From positions 1 through 47,455 of IMG/VR virus record IMGVR_UViG_3300027746_000031: DNA of 47,455 nucleotides; one strand, written 5' to 3'. This document shows, in pieces, positions 16,906-24,590 of the stretch; the stretch's first letter is position 1, and every line of letters begins with the position of its first letter. The translations under genes were made by a program, and so were the position numbers. Under the pieces are notes generated by a model that was given only the letters and a program-made list of their open reading frames with translations, searched no databases and was not told the origin of the DNA. The stretch is from a virus.

Positions 16906-17318
16906 TAGTATGCCTCTTCCGGCTCCATGCCCATGTCTTCCGCCATATCCGGATTCTCCGGCTCGCCAGCCTCAAAGGCATTACATCCGCCCTCCAAGCT
17001 AATCTGCATCTGCAGCACTCCGCACTGGCCGTCCGTGTTGTACTTGCACGCGCCGCAGCTGTGCGGTTCGTCGTGGTAGTTCACCGCTTCCGGGCGAATG
17101 ACTGGTGTGTCAACGTCGCCGTCCATGTCGGGGTCCTGCATCGGCGGCGCGGCCGGCTTCTTCGGTGGCATCGCACCTTTCGCTGGACCGCCCCCGCCAA
17201 TCGGCCCGGGGCCCGGGATCAGGCCGCCATCGGCCATCATGTGGGGGGCGCGCATCTTTCTGGGGTCCATGCCCGGAGTTTTGCGCTGCTGCGGTCTGTA
17301 CGACATCGGTGCGGCCAT
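16905..17318 (-). CDS. Virion-region protein with HiPIP-like four-cysteine domain
   Basis: A 137-residue protein with a proline/glycine/methionine-rich N-terminal half and a C-terminal cluster C-G-A-C-K-Y, then D-G-Q-C and E-G-G-C-N-A-F. Four cysteines in this arrangement (C-x2-C, C, C-x-x-F/Y at the end) resemble the small high-potential iron-sulfur-type domain that appears in phage proteins near terminase and portal. Zinc binding is the alternative. A good Shine-Dalgarno (GGAG, 8 nt) precedes the ATG, so translation restarts here after terL. Confidence 0.55.
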   Translation of the reverse strand: MAAPMSYRPQQRKTPGMDPRKMRAPHMMADGGLIPGPGPIGGGGPAKGAMPPKKPAAPPMQDPDMDGDVDTPVIRPEAVNYHDEPHSCGACKYNTDGQCGVLQMQISLEGGCNAFEAGEPENPDMAEDMGMEPEEAY

Positions 17319-17354
17319 ATTTTGTGCTCCTGCGATTTCAACAACAAGTGTACC

Positions 17355-19388
17355 CTAATTAGGCTTTCGATGCCGACTGCTGGACATCCGCGCCGGAGTA
17401 AAGCCGCCAGACTGTGACGGGTGCGCGTTGTCGTACCGAGCGCTCTGAGTCTGCTGGATCATGATCAACCGGTTTGGATCTGTCAGGCGCTCCCCGAAGT
17501 CGCGCTCAAATCCAGCCTGAATCTGTTCCATCCGCTCCGACACGAAGTACGACTTCGGCATAACCTTCTCGATCTCTTTGAAGTGGTGCAGGCCATGACA
17601 AGCACTGTCAAGCGGATCGTCGCCACCGACGCCGTCCACGGCATCCTTCTTTGCCACCTTCTCAGAGTTGGTCTCATCCTCCATTGCTTCTTCAAGACAC
17701 CGCACGAGCCCCGGGCACCGATCTTTCCAGATATGAAGCTTCGGCAAATGCTCATCCTGCGGCCGGCGAATCTTGAGCAGCTCACGCTCGTACGCCTCCA
17801 ACCCGGAGCGCTGGAAACGCTCTGTCACCCTTTCCCGTAATTCCTGCTCGGTCTCCTGAACAATTGGGCGGAACCGCAGCAACTCGCGAACGTAGCTCCA
17901 CCTGGCAACTGTGTCGGTGCTGGCACGCTTCAGGACAATCTGCATTTTGCCTTGAGCGGCGGAAGCAATCCGCCCTTCGATCATTCTCTGCGCATTTGCC
18001 GGGTTGCTTTCCATCGCCTTGCGCTCATCGTCCGTGTACTTCAACAGGAAAGCGCCGTATGGTCCGAGAACACTGGCAATGCCGTCAGCCATCTGCTCAA
18101 CTTTTGTTTTCCCTGAGTCTGTTGTTGCAAACGCATCAGGCGAAAATGCAATCGTCACACTTTTGTTCGGCAGCCCTTCAAGATCCGGCATCCACCAGTG
18201 AGCCAGACGCACGCCCATCTCAAACGAACCGCACCCGCGGAGAACCAATTCGTCATAGACGTTGATGCGACCGTCGCGCTCGCTTCGGCAGAACTTGTGA
18301 AATGCCGCCGGGTGACTATACCCCCAGTCGCCGCCTCCAAACCGGTACCACCACGGCTGCAGGTCCACCGGCGGGACCACGTGCCTTGCCCACGGATACT
18401 TCTCCTGCTCGATTGGTCCGAGGGGCCCTTGCGGTCGAAACTCGGAGAAGAAGGCCCCGCTACCGGCATCCCAGTCGCCGTCAATCCACTGCTTTCTGGT
18501 AACCTCGTCCTGCGATAAAAGCATGCCCTCGTACTGCTTGTCGTTCCGCAGGTACCGGTTATCCATCCGCGACATCGGAATGAAGATCCGCGACAGGCCA
18601 GTAATCTTGTCCTTCATCGGCGTGTTTGTCGGGATGATATTCCCTTTGGAATCAAGAACTTTGACGAAACGCTTACGCACCCAAGAGCGGCCTGGTCCGT
18701 CAGGATTAGTGGTCGACATGATCTGCGACCGCAGCGCTGCAAACTCTTTGCCGGCATGAATGCGAATCTGCTTTTTGGCACGAAGAGATCCGAGCAGTTT
18801 CAGGTACCAGCGCTCTTCCTCAATCTGCGTAAGCTCTTCAATGCCGATCCGCGAGATGCCCCACCCCCTATACTTCTCGAATGCCTTCGCGTCCCCGAGG
18901 TGGTTTGTGTAAATGATAGCGCCGCTTTTGAAGTGAAACTCCGTCGGCTCGTTTTTCTTTTTCCCCCCGAGCGGTCCAAAGAAGTCACTGGCTTCATCAA
19001 CGAACTCCGCCATGGACTGGTATTCTTTTCTAAGCATCAGCCCGCGGTAGCTCGGCTCCAGCAAATACGAGTAGTGCGCCGGGTCGTCGGGGTCCAGTCT
19101 CTGGTCCCCCATCGCGAACCAGGATATAAGCACAGCCGATTTCCCTCCGCCACGGCTGCCGCCGCAGACAATCTCATCAAAAGGGGCTAAAAGTGACCAT
19201 GTTTGCGGCCCTGGGTTGGATGTCCAGTACGGATTCCCCGGCTTCCCTGACCGCGTCGGCGCCTCAAGAATCTGAACCTGATACTCCGGGCACGGCAGCG
19301 GGTACCGCATCATCCGCGAGCTGGTGATCCACGCCGGCGGCTTCGGCGGCGGATACTTTAGAAGTTCTTCTGGGGAAACGAGGCCCAT
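17355..19388 (-). CDS. terL: Terminase large subunit
   Basis: A 677-residue packaging motor. Walker A is GGSRGGGKSA near residue 76, Walker B is RIGIEE near 180, and a coupling motif STTNPDGPG lies near 225. The RNase H-like nuclease follows, with GGGDWGYSHP near 351 (catalytic aspartate 354), FSPDAFATT near 412 and the late DPLDSACHG near 600. TerL cuts concatemeric DNA and pumps it into the prohead through the portal. It directly precedes the portal region and follows the HExxH gene by 3 bp. The protein is longer than the usual 450-600 residues, with extra length around the C-terminus. Identification is secure. Confidence 0.95.
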   Translation of the reverse strand: MGLVSPEELLKYPPPKPPAWITSSRMMRYPLPCPEYQVQILEAPTRSGKPGNPYWTSNPGPQTWSLLAPFDEIVCGGSRGGGKSAVLISWFAMGDQRLDPDDPAHYSYLLEPSYRGLMLRKEYQSMAEFVDEASDFFGPLGGKKKNEPTEFHFKSGAIIYTNHLGDAKAFEKYRGWGISRIGIEELTQIEEERWYLKLLGSLRAKKQIRIHAGKEFAALRSQIMSTTNPDGPGRSWVRKRFVKVLDSKGNIIPTNTPMKDKITGLSRIFIPMSRMDNRYLRNDKQYEGMLLSQDEVTRKQWIDGDWDAGSGAFFSEFRPQGPLGPIEQEKYPWARHVVPPVDLQPWWYRFGGGDWGYSHPAAFHKFCRSERDGRINVYDELVLRGCGSFEMGVRLAHWWMPDLEGLPNKSVTIAFSPDAFATTDSGKTKVEQMADGIASVLGPYGAFLLKYTDDERKAMESNPANAQRMIEGRIASAAQGKMQIVLKRASTDTVARWSYVRELLRFRPIVQETEQELRERVTERFQRSGLEAYERELLKIRRPQDEHLPKLHIWKDRCPGLVRCLEEAMEDETNSEKVAKKDAVDGVGGDDPLDSACHGLHHFKEIEKVMPKSYFVSERMEQIQAGFERDFGERLTDPNRLIMIQQTQSARYDNAHPSQSGGFTPARMSSSRHRKPN

Positions 19389-19391
19389 TAG

Positions 19392-19973
19392 CTACCTGCC
19401 CCTGCCCGGCCCGTGCGGGACGACTTTAACAGAGTTTCCGCCCGGCACTGCCCTGTATTTCGCCCCTGGGTAAATATCAACAGCGCCCGCCAGCGTCCCG
19501 GGAGACGAATCCTGAGACATCCTTTGATACTTGTCAGCTATCGCCGGGTTCTGTTTTCTAAGCGCTTCTGAGTACGCCGTAATGTATCTGCTCCGGGCAT
19601 CCCGCCCGACGCCTTCGGTCCATTCATCAGGCGAATCAGAAAAAGACCCCATATACGCAGGCATCTCATCGTCCAGATAGCCAGACATGCCATTTTGGGA
19701 AAGTTGGTTTACGATCGGTGCCGCTGCCTGCCTTACGCTACGATCTTTTGACGCAGCGCTGCCGGCATCACCCAGCAGCGCATGAATTGATTCGTGCCGC
19801 AGCATGCGGCTGTTTTTCACTTGGTCTGGCCCAAGGTTAGCCTCAATCATTACGGCTTTCCCCTTTGGCTTCTCCAGTGTGACTCCGCTATATGCCTGAC
19901 CTGTTCCGAAAGATATTGGCGTCCTCGTCCACCTTGATTGCGCCACAACAGACGGCTTTGTATCTACAGGCAC
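19392..19973 (-). CDS. Putative zincin metallopeptidase (HExxH)
   Basis: The 193-residue protein has a clean zinc-binding helix, RHESIHALLG near residue 79, and a downstream acidic motif DDEMPAYMG near 121 that could supply the third ligand, as in gluzincin-type or minimal metallopeptidases. The N-terminal part is a beta-type region. The GTG start is preceded by GAGG at 7 nt. It lies immediately upstream of terL. Known phage prohead proteases are serine enzymes, so a maturation role is possible but unproven; other options are a virion-borne peptidase or an anti-host factor. No signal peptide is present. Confidence 0.6.
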   Translation of the reverse strand: MPVDTKPSVVAQSRWTRTPISFGTGQAYSGVTLEKPKGKAVMIEANLGPDQVKNSRMLRHESIHALLGDAGSAASKDRSVRQAAAPIVNQLSQNGMSGYLDDEMPAYMGSFSDSPDEWTEGVGRDARSRYITAYSEALRKQNPAIADKYQRMSQDSSPGTLAGAVDIYPGAKYRAVPGGNSVKVVPHGPGRGR

Positions 19974-19982
19974 TTAAATACC

Positions 19983-20177
19983 TCAGTCCTTAGTGTACTG
20001 GGAAAGATGCGGCTGCGTCACGGTCTGCCCACACCTCCTGCATTTCCATACCGACCGATCGCCGCCCCAGAAAAAGATTTCATCGCCGTAGATGTTCCGG
20101 ATAAACGTTAGGTGAGCATGCAGGCAGAAGAACAGGGAAATGCGGCGCGCCAGCCGCTTGATGCTCGCCCATGTCAC
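19983..20177 (-). CDS. Small zinc-ribbon protein
   Basis: A 64-residue protein with C-L-H-A-H in the first half and C-R-R-C-G-Q in the second, joined by a segment reading YGDEIFFWGGDRSVWK. This C/H plus CxxC layout with D-E and R-S-x-W-K-C recurs in small phage proteins as a single zinc ribbon. The GTG start overlaps the stop of the ribbon-helix-helix gene (GTGA). Possible nucleic acid binding; function unknown. Confidence 0.55.
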   Translation of the reverse strand: MTWASIKRLARRISLFFCLHAHLTFIRNIYGDEIFFWGGDRSVWKCRRCGQTVTQPHLSQYTKD

Positions 20178-20338
20178 GGTGCTGCCCCTGCTCCAATATC
20201 CATCCCAGCCAGCCGGCGTAACGCCAATGCCACAAACGCGCTGACCGTGCGGCCGTCCGCCTCCGCCATCTTGCTGATCTTCTTCTTGACGTCTTTGTCC
20301 AGCCTGACGTGAATCACTGCTGAGTTAACTGGTTTCAT
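20174..20338 (-). CDS. Ribbon-helix-helix DNA-binding protein
   Basis: A 54-residue protein beginning MKPVNSAVIHVRLDKDVKKK. The pattern is a short strand (AVIHVRLD), a first helix (KKKISKMAEADG) and the T-V-S-A-F-V-A-L-A-L-R-R-L second helix, that is, the CopG/Arc/MetJ fold, which binds operators as a dimer. It lies inside the run of small genes upstream of terL and is coupled to the next gene through GTGA. No inverted repeat operator is obvious next to it. It may regulate the late operon from within. Confidence 0.65.
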   Translation of the reverse strand: MKPVNSAVIHVRLDKDVKKKISKMAEADGRTVSAFVALALRRLAGMDIGAGAAP

Positions 20339-20582
20339 TTATACCTGACTGCCTCCCTGCGGCCAGTGCCGCCGTCGCAGCCCTGTTCTTCTTCTTCGCT
20401 TTTGATTCCGACGCCGCCTTGCCGCGAGCAGCGCACTCTGGCAGCTTGGCGCTCCAACTTCTCTTCATGAACTCCGTGCCGCACCCGCAAGCACACGGCG
20501 CCATCTTAGGCCAAGCCCCACCAAAGTTGAGCGCTGGCTTCCGCTCGCCCATCGGATAGAACCGCGTTTCGTTTCGCATCAT
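20325..20582 (-). CDS. Small cysteine-containing basic protein
   Basis: An 85-residue protein with C-A-C-G-C-G near residue 31 and a further cysteine near 50 (KLPECAARGK), followed by a lysine/alanine-rich helix. The cysteines could form a zinc knuckle, and the basic tail suggests nucleic acid contact. Start codon ATG at 20582 overlaps the previous stop (ATGA; a second ATG follows at 20579). It overlaps the ribbon-helix-helix gene by 14 bp. Confidence 0.5.
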   Translation of the reverse strand: MMRNETRFYPMGERKPALNFGGAWPKMAPCACGCGTEFMKRSWSAKLPECAARGKAASESKAKKKNRAATAALAAGRQSGINETS

Positions 20583-21103
20583 CGCTGGCCCCCTCGCGCC
20601 GCTACCTCCGGGGATGCGGACGGCGTTGCTTCCGCCCCGAGGCAGTTAGGGTCCTGGCACTCGCTCGTCTCGCTCTCCCCAGAACTTTTACCTTCCAGTG
20701 CCGCAATCCGCGCATCCCTGATCGTCGCCAGCAGCCGAGGGATAGCTTCGTGCATCGTTGATATCCGCATCTGGCATTTCTTGGTCATGATGTCGATGGC
20801 GTAAATTCCTTTAGCGTCACCGTACTTGCGCTCCAGTTCGGCCAGTTCGGCATCGGTCAGCGGTTCGTGGCTCATTGCATCGGCCTTGTCTCGGCCAGGA
20901 AAGGCAAGCAGCACGCGGTCGGCTGGAGCGAGAGGCCCCTGCTCGGGGTGGGCGGAAAGGGTAGAGTTTGCGGTCATCTTCGCGTGTGAGGCAGCCTTCA
21001 GCGCCTCCCGCAGCCGATCCCGCTCCTCGGTGACCTCGGCAAGCTGAATGCTGAACTGCTCCAGCAATGTCCCGTCGCCGCATCTCATGCAAGTGCTTTT
21101 CAC
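20579..21103 (-). CDS. Hypothetical protein with coiled coil and cysteine pairs
   Basis: The start is the GTG at 21103, which overlaps the upstream stop as GTGA; an in-frame ATG at 21154 would give a 55-bp overlap and is less likely. The 174-residue product begins MKSTCMRCGDGT (a CxxC), then has a coiled-coil-like stretch (SIQLAEVTEERDRLREALKA), an acidic middle (EPLTDAELAELERKYGD) and a C-terminal C-x4-C. The EPLTDAELAELE text resembles segments in many phage hypothetical proteins. Function unknown. Confidence 0.5.
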   Translation of the reverse strand: MKSTCMRCGDGTLLEQFSIQLAEVTEERDRLREALKAASHAKMTANSTLSAHPEQGPLAPADRVLLAFPGRDKADAMSHEPLTDAELAELERKYGDAKGIYAIDIMTKKCQMRISTMHEAIPRLLATIRDARIAALEGKSSGESETSECQDPNCLGAEATPSASPEVAARGGQR

Positions 21104-21666
21104 TGCTTCTTCTCCCTCGCCGCACGAATTGCGGCCCGCTGTGTATCCACCCATTCGGTAACCCTGCGGTTGCGTTCGTACCCTGCGAACTTGCCGGAAT
21201 TCGACATGACGAAGAATCCCGTCGCGGCATTCTCCAGCAGCCAGTTTAAATCCGCCGTGCCCTCCGCCGCTTCCGCCAGCTTGCCCTTAATCGCGGCCCA
21301 GTCCTCTGCGCAGTCCAGCGTTTTCGCCATTTCGCACATGGCGTCGTAGGCCTCGTCCAACTCGCGGGCGTTGGCCTTGCTGCGCTCCATCCAAATCGTC
21401 CGGGCAGCTTGGGCATCCAGCAACCTGAATTTTGCTTCCGCCAGCGCCTTCTCTGCCGCCTCGGCCCGCTGAATCACCGCCGCGAGGTTGAGTTCCAGTC
21501 CGGCGGCAAGCTTTTTCAGTTCTGCGTTCTCTGCCGCGATCTCGGCACGGTCTGAGAGCAGGGCGTTTACGTCAGCCGCACCCCGCAACCCACTAGATAT
21601 CGCATAGAAGTTGCGGATCTCCCCCACCTGCTCGGGCGTCAGCAGGGCGAGGAGTTCGGGCGTCAT
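21100..21666 (-). CDS. Coiled-coil hypothetical protein
   Basis: A 188-residue protein from the ATG at 21666 (ATGA overlap with the upstream gene). It starts MTPELLALLTPEQVGEIRNF and then forms a long alanine/leucine/glutamate-rich coiled coil of about 60 residues (AEIAAENAELKKLAAGLELN). The C-terminal part (LNWLLENAATGFFVMSNSG) is more globular. It and the next gene look like members of one group of short helical accessory proteins. No catalytic or DNA-binding motif is seen. Confidence 0.5.
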   Translation of the reverse strand: MTPELLALLTPEQVGEIRNFYAISSGLRGAADVNALLSDRAEIAAENAELKKLAAGLELNLAAVIQRAEAAEKALAEAKFRLLDAQAARTIWMERSKANARELDEAYDAMCEMAKTLDCAEDWAAIKGKLAEAAEGTADLNWLLENAATGFFVMSNSGKFAGYERNRRVTEWVDTQRAAIRAAREKKQ

Positions 21667-21851
21667 TTCAGCAGCCTCGTGACGTTGGAAAATGCCATGT
21701 ATAAAGCCCAAACAAACATGATCGAAACTTTCCCGCCAGTTCGACGGTATGCCACCACAGACAAGACCACGCCCAACAGCATGTTTGTAGCCAGCGCATA
21801 CGGGTTCCCTCCGTACTCCGACAAAAAAAGGGTTTCAAAATACCGGTTCAT
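21663..21851 (-). CDS. Small membrane protein, two hydrophobic segments
   Basis: A 62-residue protein from the ATG at 21851 (ATGA overlap). It has a short soluble N-terminus (MNRYFETLFLSEYGG), one membrane segment (ATNMLLGVVLSVVAY), a basic loop (RRTGGK) and a second membrane segment (VSIMFVWALYMAFSNV). Two-span proteins of this size include class II holins, so a lysis role is a candidate, but there is no endolysin next to it and none was found elsewhere in the window. Confidence 0.55.
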   Translation of the reverse strand: MNRYFETLFLSEYGGNPYALATNMLLGVVLSVVAYRRTGGKVSIMFVWALYMAFSNVTRLLK

Positions 21852-22129
21852 TTGCCCTCCAGCGCGTCCATCACTTCCTGCGTCGTCAGCGTCACTGTTC
21901 GCCACAACACCTCACCGTCAGTCCGTGGGTCACCCGGGCGCAAGCTCAAAGCCAAATAAGCATACTGCCTATAAACAGCCTCGCGCAGCGCCCCAATCTC
22001 TCCAACTGCCCACCGGCACATCTCCACATCTGCAGCCATGAAGCTCGGCGGCGACACAGGCCCAACTCCAGCCCTCACCATCAACCTGACCTCAGAATCC
22101 TGCAGGCCACACGCGGGCTTAATATTCAT
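21848..22129 (-). CDS. Hypothetical protein
   Basis: A 93-residue protein starting MNIKPACGLQDSEVRLMVR, with helices around residue 35 (DVEMCRWAVGEIGALREAVY) and an acidic C-terminus (TTQEVMDALEGK). No recognised motif. It shares overlapping ATGA junctions with both neighbours, which supports it as a real gene in this string of small accessory genes. Confidence 0.5.
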   Translation of the reverse strand: MNIKPACGLQDSEVRLMVRAGVGPVSPPSFMAADVEMCRWAVGEIGALREAVYRQYAYLALSLRPGDPRTDGEVLWRTVTLTTQEVMDALEGK

Positions 22130-22278
22130 GCCTTTGTGACCGCCTGACAGTAAAATGCCTCCTCGTGATTCCCACTGTAAAATGGGCTCCCGTACAGAGC
22201 AAAACCCTCAGCAAGCATCCCCAAAATTTCGGCGGACAAAAGCTCGGGAGTAGATCTTTCCACCAAAACGTATTTCAT
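22126..22278 (-). CDS. DUF1737-like small protein
   Basis: A 50-residue frame starts at the ATG at 22278, preceded by GAGG at 8 nt; the ATG six bases upstream lies too close to it. The product begins MKYVLVERSTPELLSAEI, continues MLAEGFALYGSP and ends AFYCQAVTKA. That layout (KY-V, a short helix, L-A-E-G-W/F-x-x-x-G-x-P, and a final Y/F-x-Q-A strand) is that of the DUF1737 family, which is common in phages and has no assigned function. The stop overlaps the next start (ATGA). Confidence 0.65.
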   Translation of the reverse strand: MKYVLVERSTPELLSAEILGMLAEGFALYGSPFYSGNHEEAFYCQAVTKA

Positions 22279-22323
22279 CGGCATGTCCTCACTATATCCA
22301 TTTGTGTCCGATTGTGTCCAGTA

Positions 22324-22542
22324 TTATCTGCAGGCCAACAGCAAACCTGCCTGCGCCAGCCTATCAGCGCCGGTAAGCTGCGCCACTACCACCATAGTCC
22401 TCCTATTACAAGGCAACTTCCACGCGCACAACAGCGCCCCACCCGAATACGCCAGCGCAGCCCTCTTCACCAAAAACGCCCTCTGGCTCTTCGTCCCCCG
22501 CACTACCACCTCGTAGCCCACCACCTGTCTTAATGTCTCCAT
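22324..22542 (-). CDS. Hypothetical protein following a terminator
   Basis: A 72-residue protein from the ATG at 22542, with GGAGAGGG about 5-12 nt upstream. The text begins METLRQVVGYEVVVRGTKSQ and later has WKLPCNRRTMVVVAQLTGAD. It sits just beyond the terminator of the gene at 22617, so it depends on read-through or a weak promoter of its own. A longer frame upstream (to 22578) would run through the hairpin and is unlikely. No family recognised. Confidence 0.45.
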   Translation of the reverse strand: METLRQVVGYEVVVRGTKSQRAFLVKRAALAYSGGALLCAWKLPCNRRTMVVVAQLTGADRLAQAGLLLACR

Positions 22543-22561
22543 CTCACTGCCCTCTCCGGCC

Positions 22562-22597
22562 ACAAAAAAGGCCCCCAACGGTCTCCCGCGGGGGCTC
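22562..22597 (-). terminator. Intrinsic terminator
   Basis: On the minus strand a G+C-rich stem (GGGGGC pairing with GCCCCC, 22590-22595 with 22571-22576) is followed directly by TTTTTT (22569-22564). It lies 20 bp beyond the stop of the gene at 22617-23141 and separates it from the downstream small genes. Confidence 0.75.
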
Positions 22598-22616
22598 CTT
22601 ACCTGCCTGCGCCAGC

Positions 22617-23141
22617 CTACTTCACCGGCCTATTGTCAAACACCGTCACGCCGTCCACCGACTGCGCTGTCAACTGGCATGACCTTGGATAATCACCCTT
22701 CATCATTTGCGGCGGAACCCCAAACCGCACCAGCGCAACCCAGACCTGCGGATCAATCTCATCCAGCGCCAGATTACAAAAATCTTTTATCAGACCTTTC
22801 ATCGCCTCAGCCTGCTGCTTGTCCCGCGTGCTCGTCTCCGCCAGATTCAATAACCTTGCCCGCAACCGATTCAATCCGCACTCCACCACCTTCAACAGTT
22901 CACCAAATACAAGCTGATCATGATCATACTTTCCAACCTGCCCAGCTGCAACCTCCTGCTGATCTACAGTCTCCTGCCCCGCCAAATACTCCTGCGCCTC
23001 CGCGGCAAGCGTGGCCCGAAAGTCATCTCCTGACATCTCGTTAAGCGCTTCATCACTGTAAATTGCCGCAAGCGCCTCGTGCCCATCCTTCATACCTTCC
23101 TGCCTCATCTTCTCTGTCACTCTACCTGTCGCTTTACTCAT
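22617..23141 (-). CDS. Hypothetical helical protein
   Basis: A 174-residue protein, acidic and mainly helical (AEAQEYLAGQETVDQQEVA, LLKVVECGLNRLRARLLNL). A Shine-Dalgarno GGAG lies 7 nt before the ATG. The gene follows the nuclease gene after a 168-bp gap and is closed by a strong terminator, so these two form a short unit of their own. Position before terL might suggest a small-terminase-like role, but no helix-turn-helix is apparent. Confidence 0.5.
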   Translation of the reverse strand: MSKATGRVTEKMRQEGMKDGHEALAAIYSDEALNEMSGDDFRATLAAEAQEYLAGQETVDQQEVAAGQVGKYDHDQLVFGELLKVVECGLNRLRARLLNLAETSTRDKQQAEAMKGLIKDFCNLALDEIDPQVWVALVRFGVPPQMMKGDYPRSCQLTAQSVDGVTVFDNRPVK

Positions 23142-23263
23142 AACTCAACTCCACGGCCGGCTCTCAACCCGCACCCATGTCCCAAAGAACACCTCCAGCA
23201 TACGACACAAGTGGGCCTTGGCAACTCTCCAAAACCATGTATATAAAATTTTTGAACTCGAAT

Positions 23264-23274
23264 CTGAGTCTCAG
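23264..23274. promoter_or_regulatory. Perfect 11-bp dyad in a non-coding gap
   Basis: CTGAGTCTCAG is a perfect odd palindrome in the 168-bp gap between the nuclease stop (23310) and the next start (23141). An AT-rich stretch (TATATAAAATTTTTG) lies beside it. It could be an operator or part of a minor promoter for the gene at 23141. Short dyads arise by chance, so confidence is low. Confidence 0.25.
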
Positions 23275-23309
23275 CCGCTGAAGGGGGTAGGAGGCTCTTG
23301 GCATGTTTT

Positions 23310-23990
23310 TCAAATAGGCCCACCTTTGATCCCAAGCCGCCGGCACAAACGAACCATCCGATCCCTCACGCCCGGGGCAGTCAGCCCGTGCTTGTCCGCT
23401 ATCGACTTGTACCCGTGCCCACCCATCCACATCACAAACACGTCCCACGTACCGGCAGACACACTATCCGGCCGCTCGCTGAGATCCCCAAGCCACAAGC
23501 CGCGCCTCTCCTCCTGTAACTTCTCACGCACTGCAGATATGCACCCGGCACGGCTCTTTCGCTCAATCTTTAGCGCCAGCACGTTGCTCATCGGAAGCGA
23601 TCGCCTATCCACGTTCCCTACCCATAGCCACTCGTCATCCAGCCTCAGTAGCCGCGCTCCAGCAAACGCCTCCGGCATCACCTTCCACATTGCCCCAGTC
23701 TCGGGATACACCCCAACAACCATGTCGACATCACCTACCTGATAACAGCCGGCGCCAGCGGTCCTTGTCAAATCAACATACGGCGAGTCACCATGCCCAT
23801 TTAGCCGGCCAACCGTCTTCACCTGAACACTTCGCCATTGCTCACCGTCCTCCTTCACCAGAAAGTCCCAGTCCGGCGACGTGCCCCATGCCTTCGCAAG
23901 CTGTGCCCCCCCAGCAATAAACGCAGCCGCAGCCACCATCTCGCAATAATCGCCAACTATACCCTTAACCACCAAAGACCTGTTCACCAT
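23310..23990 (-). CDS. PD-(D/E)XK nuclease with C-terminal HTH
   Basis: A 226-residue protein. The N-terminal half has the nuclease pattern: an early helix with a conserved acid (KGIVGDYCEMVAAAAFIAGG), then SPDWDFLV with the catalytic aspartate, and QWRSVQVKTV carrying the Q-V-K strand. The C-terminal 40 residues form an HTH-like unit (GHGYKSIADKHGLTAPGVRDR). The arrangement resembles intron-type or mobile PD-(D/E)XK endonucleases and archaeal-type resolvases. It opens the minus-strand late region, right at the edge of the repeat-flanked cassette. It could resolve branched DNA for packaging or act as a homing enzyme. A strong promoter ends 7 nt before the ATG and no Shine-Dalgarno is present. 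Confidence 0.7.
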   Translation of the reverse strand: MVNRSLVVKGIVGDYCEMVAAAAFIAGGAQLAKAWGTSPDWDFLVKEDGEQWRSVQVKTVGRLNGHGDSPYVDLTRTAGAGCYQVGDVDMVVGVYPETGAMWKVMPEAFAGARLLRLDDEWLWVGNVDRRSLPMSNVLALKIERKSRAGCISAVREKLQEERRGLWLGDLSERPDSVSAGTWDVFVMWMGGHGYKSIADKHGLTAPGVRDRMVRLCRRLGIKGGPI

Positions 23991-23997
23991 ATACAGC

Positions 23998-24027
23998 AGT
24001 ATACAGGGTAAAGGGCGAAAACGTCAA
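23998..24027 (-). promoter_or_regulatory. Sigma70-type promoter for the late region, leaderless
   Basis: On the minus strand TTGACG (24027-24022), an 18-bp spacer and TATACT (24003-23998) match the -35 and -10 consensus at 5 of 6 positions each. The -10 ends 7 nt before the ATG at 23990, so transcription should start at or next to the start codon. This is the best-matching promoter noticed in the window. Confidence 0.65.
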
Positions 24028-24121
24028 AACGTGATTGCGCTCTCGTACGTGGGCATCACTTTACTCCGATTACCCGAAAGTACCTAACGTTTAGGGCATA
24101 GGGGGAGGGGTGGCCTCGTTG

Positions 24122-24177
24122 AAAAAAGGCACCGAGGTCCGCGGTGGTAGTGGCGCGACCGCGCCCTCGTCGGTGCC
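24122..24177 (-). terminator. Intrinsic terminator upstream of the late promoter
   Basis: GGCACCGA (24128-24135) pairs with TCGGTGCC (24170-24177), and an inner GGCGCG/CGCGCC-type hairpin fills the loop. On the minus strand the stem is followed by TTTTTT (24127-24122). It would stop minus-strand transcription coming from the cassette side before the promoter at 24027, insulating the late region. Confidence 0.5.
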
Positions 24178-24369
24178 GCCGTCCTCCTCTTGGATGGCTG
24201 AGGTGGTCCATCCTCCACCAAGTTACTCGCCCAGGTGAGGGTTCCACCGACGAGGGTTCGGGTTTTCCAGCTTCCGCCGGGCAGGTTTTGGGCAGGACCA
24301 GGGCAGGGTCCGGCGGTGCCGCCGTCAAAAAATCCGGCCAGTAGTGCGGTGTCCGGCGGTGCCGCCGTC
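24171..24369. repeat. GC-rich repeats in the 600-bp intergenic region
   Basis: CGGTGCCGCCGTC occurs three times, at 24171, 24314 and 24357; the last two sit in identical 19-bp copies (24308-24326 and 24351-24369) containing the near-palindrome GGCGGTGCCGCC. No gene is seen between 23991 and 24590. The stretch also holds the late promoter, the terminator above, direct repeat 1 and the upstream region of the first cassette gene. Protein-binding sites or a packaging-related region are possible. Confidence 0.45.
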
Positions 24370-24420
24370 CTTCTATAGTGTCGCCGGGATCGTCAAAAAT
24401 CTGGTTTTCGGGTCCGATTT

Positions 24421-24468
24421 GCCGGGTACTCAGGTATCAGACGACCTGTGTCAGCGCGTCCTAGCGGC
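24421..24468 (+). repeat. Direct repeat 1 flanking the recombinase cassette (att-like)
   Basis: These 48 bp, from GCCGGGTACTCAGGTATCAG to the final CTAGCGGC, match 29340-29387 at 44 of 48 positions in the same orientation; weaker similarity continues another dozen bases. The two copies bracket a 4.9-kb plus-strand block that contains a serine recombinase. Here the repeat lies in non-coding DNA 120 bp before the first cassette gene. Confidence 0.7.
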
Positions 24469-24590
24469 TTCTACGAGGTCACTTTTTGCCCCAAACTGCC
24501 AAAAATCGACCAATGTAGGCTTTTCCGCAGAATATGCTTGCAGGTGGCTAGGTAATCTAATACTCTATAAGAAAGGAGCATTACCCAAAC

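Noticed and set aside
21663-21851. Firm holin call for the two-segment membrane protein
   Set aside because: Topology would fit, but no endolysin or spanin gene is adjacent or found, so only membrane protein is stated.
23138-23335. 65-residue cysteine-containing minus-strand frame (and a 46-codon frame at 23164-23304)
   Set aside because: No usable ribosome binding site, both overlap the nuclease end or each other, and composition is not protein-like. I treat 23142-23309 as non-coding, with low certainty.
24373-24380. CACTATAG on the minus strand, like the core of a T7 promoter
   Set aside because: Only 8 bases match, the upstream binding part does not fit, and no phage RNA polymerase gene is seen in the window.
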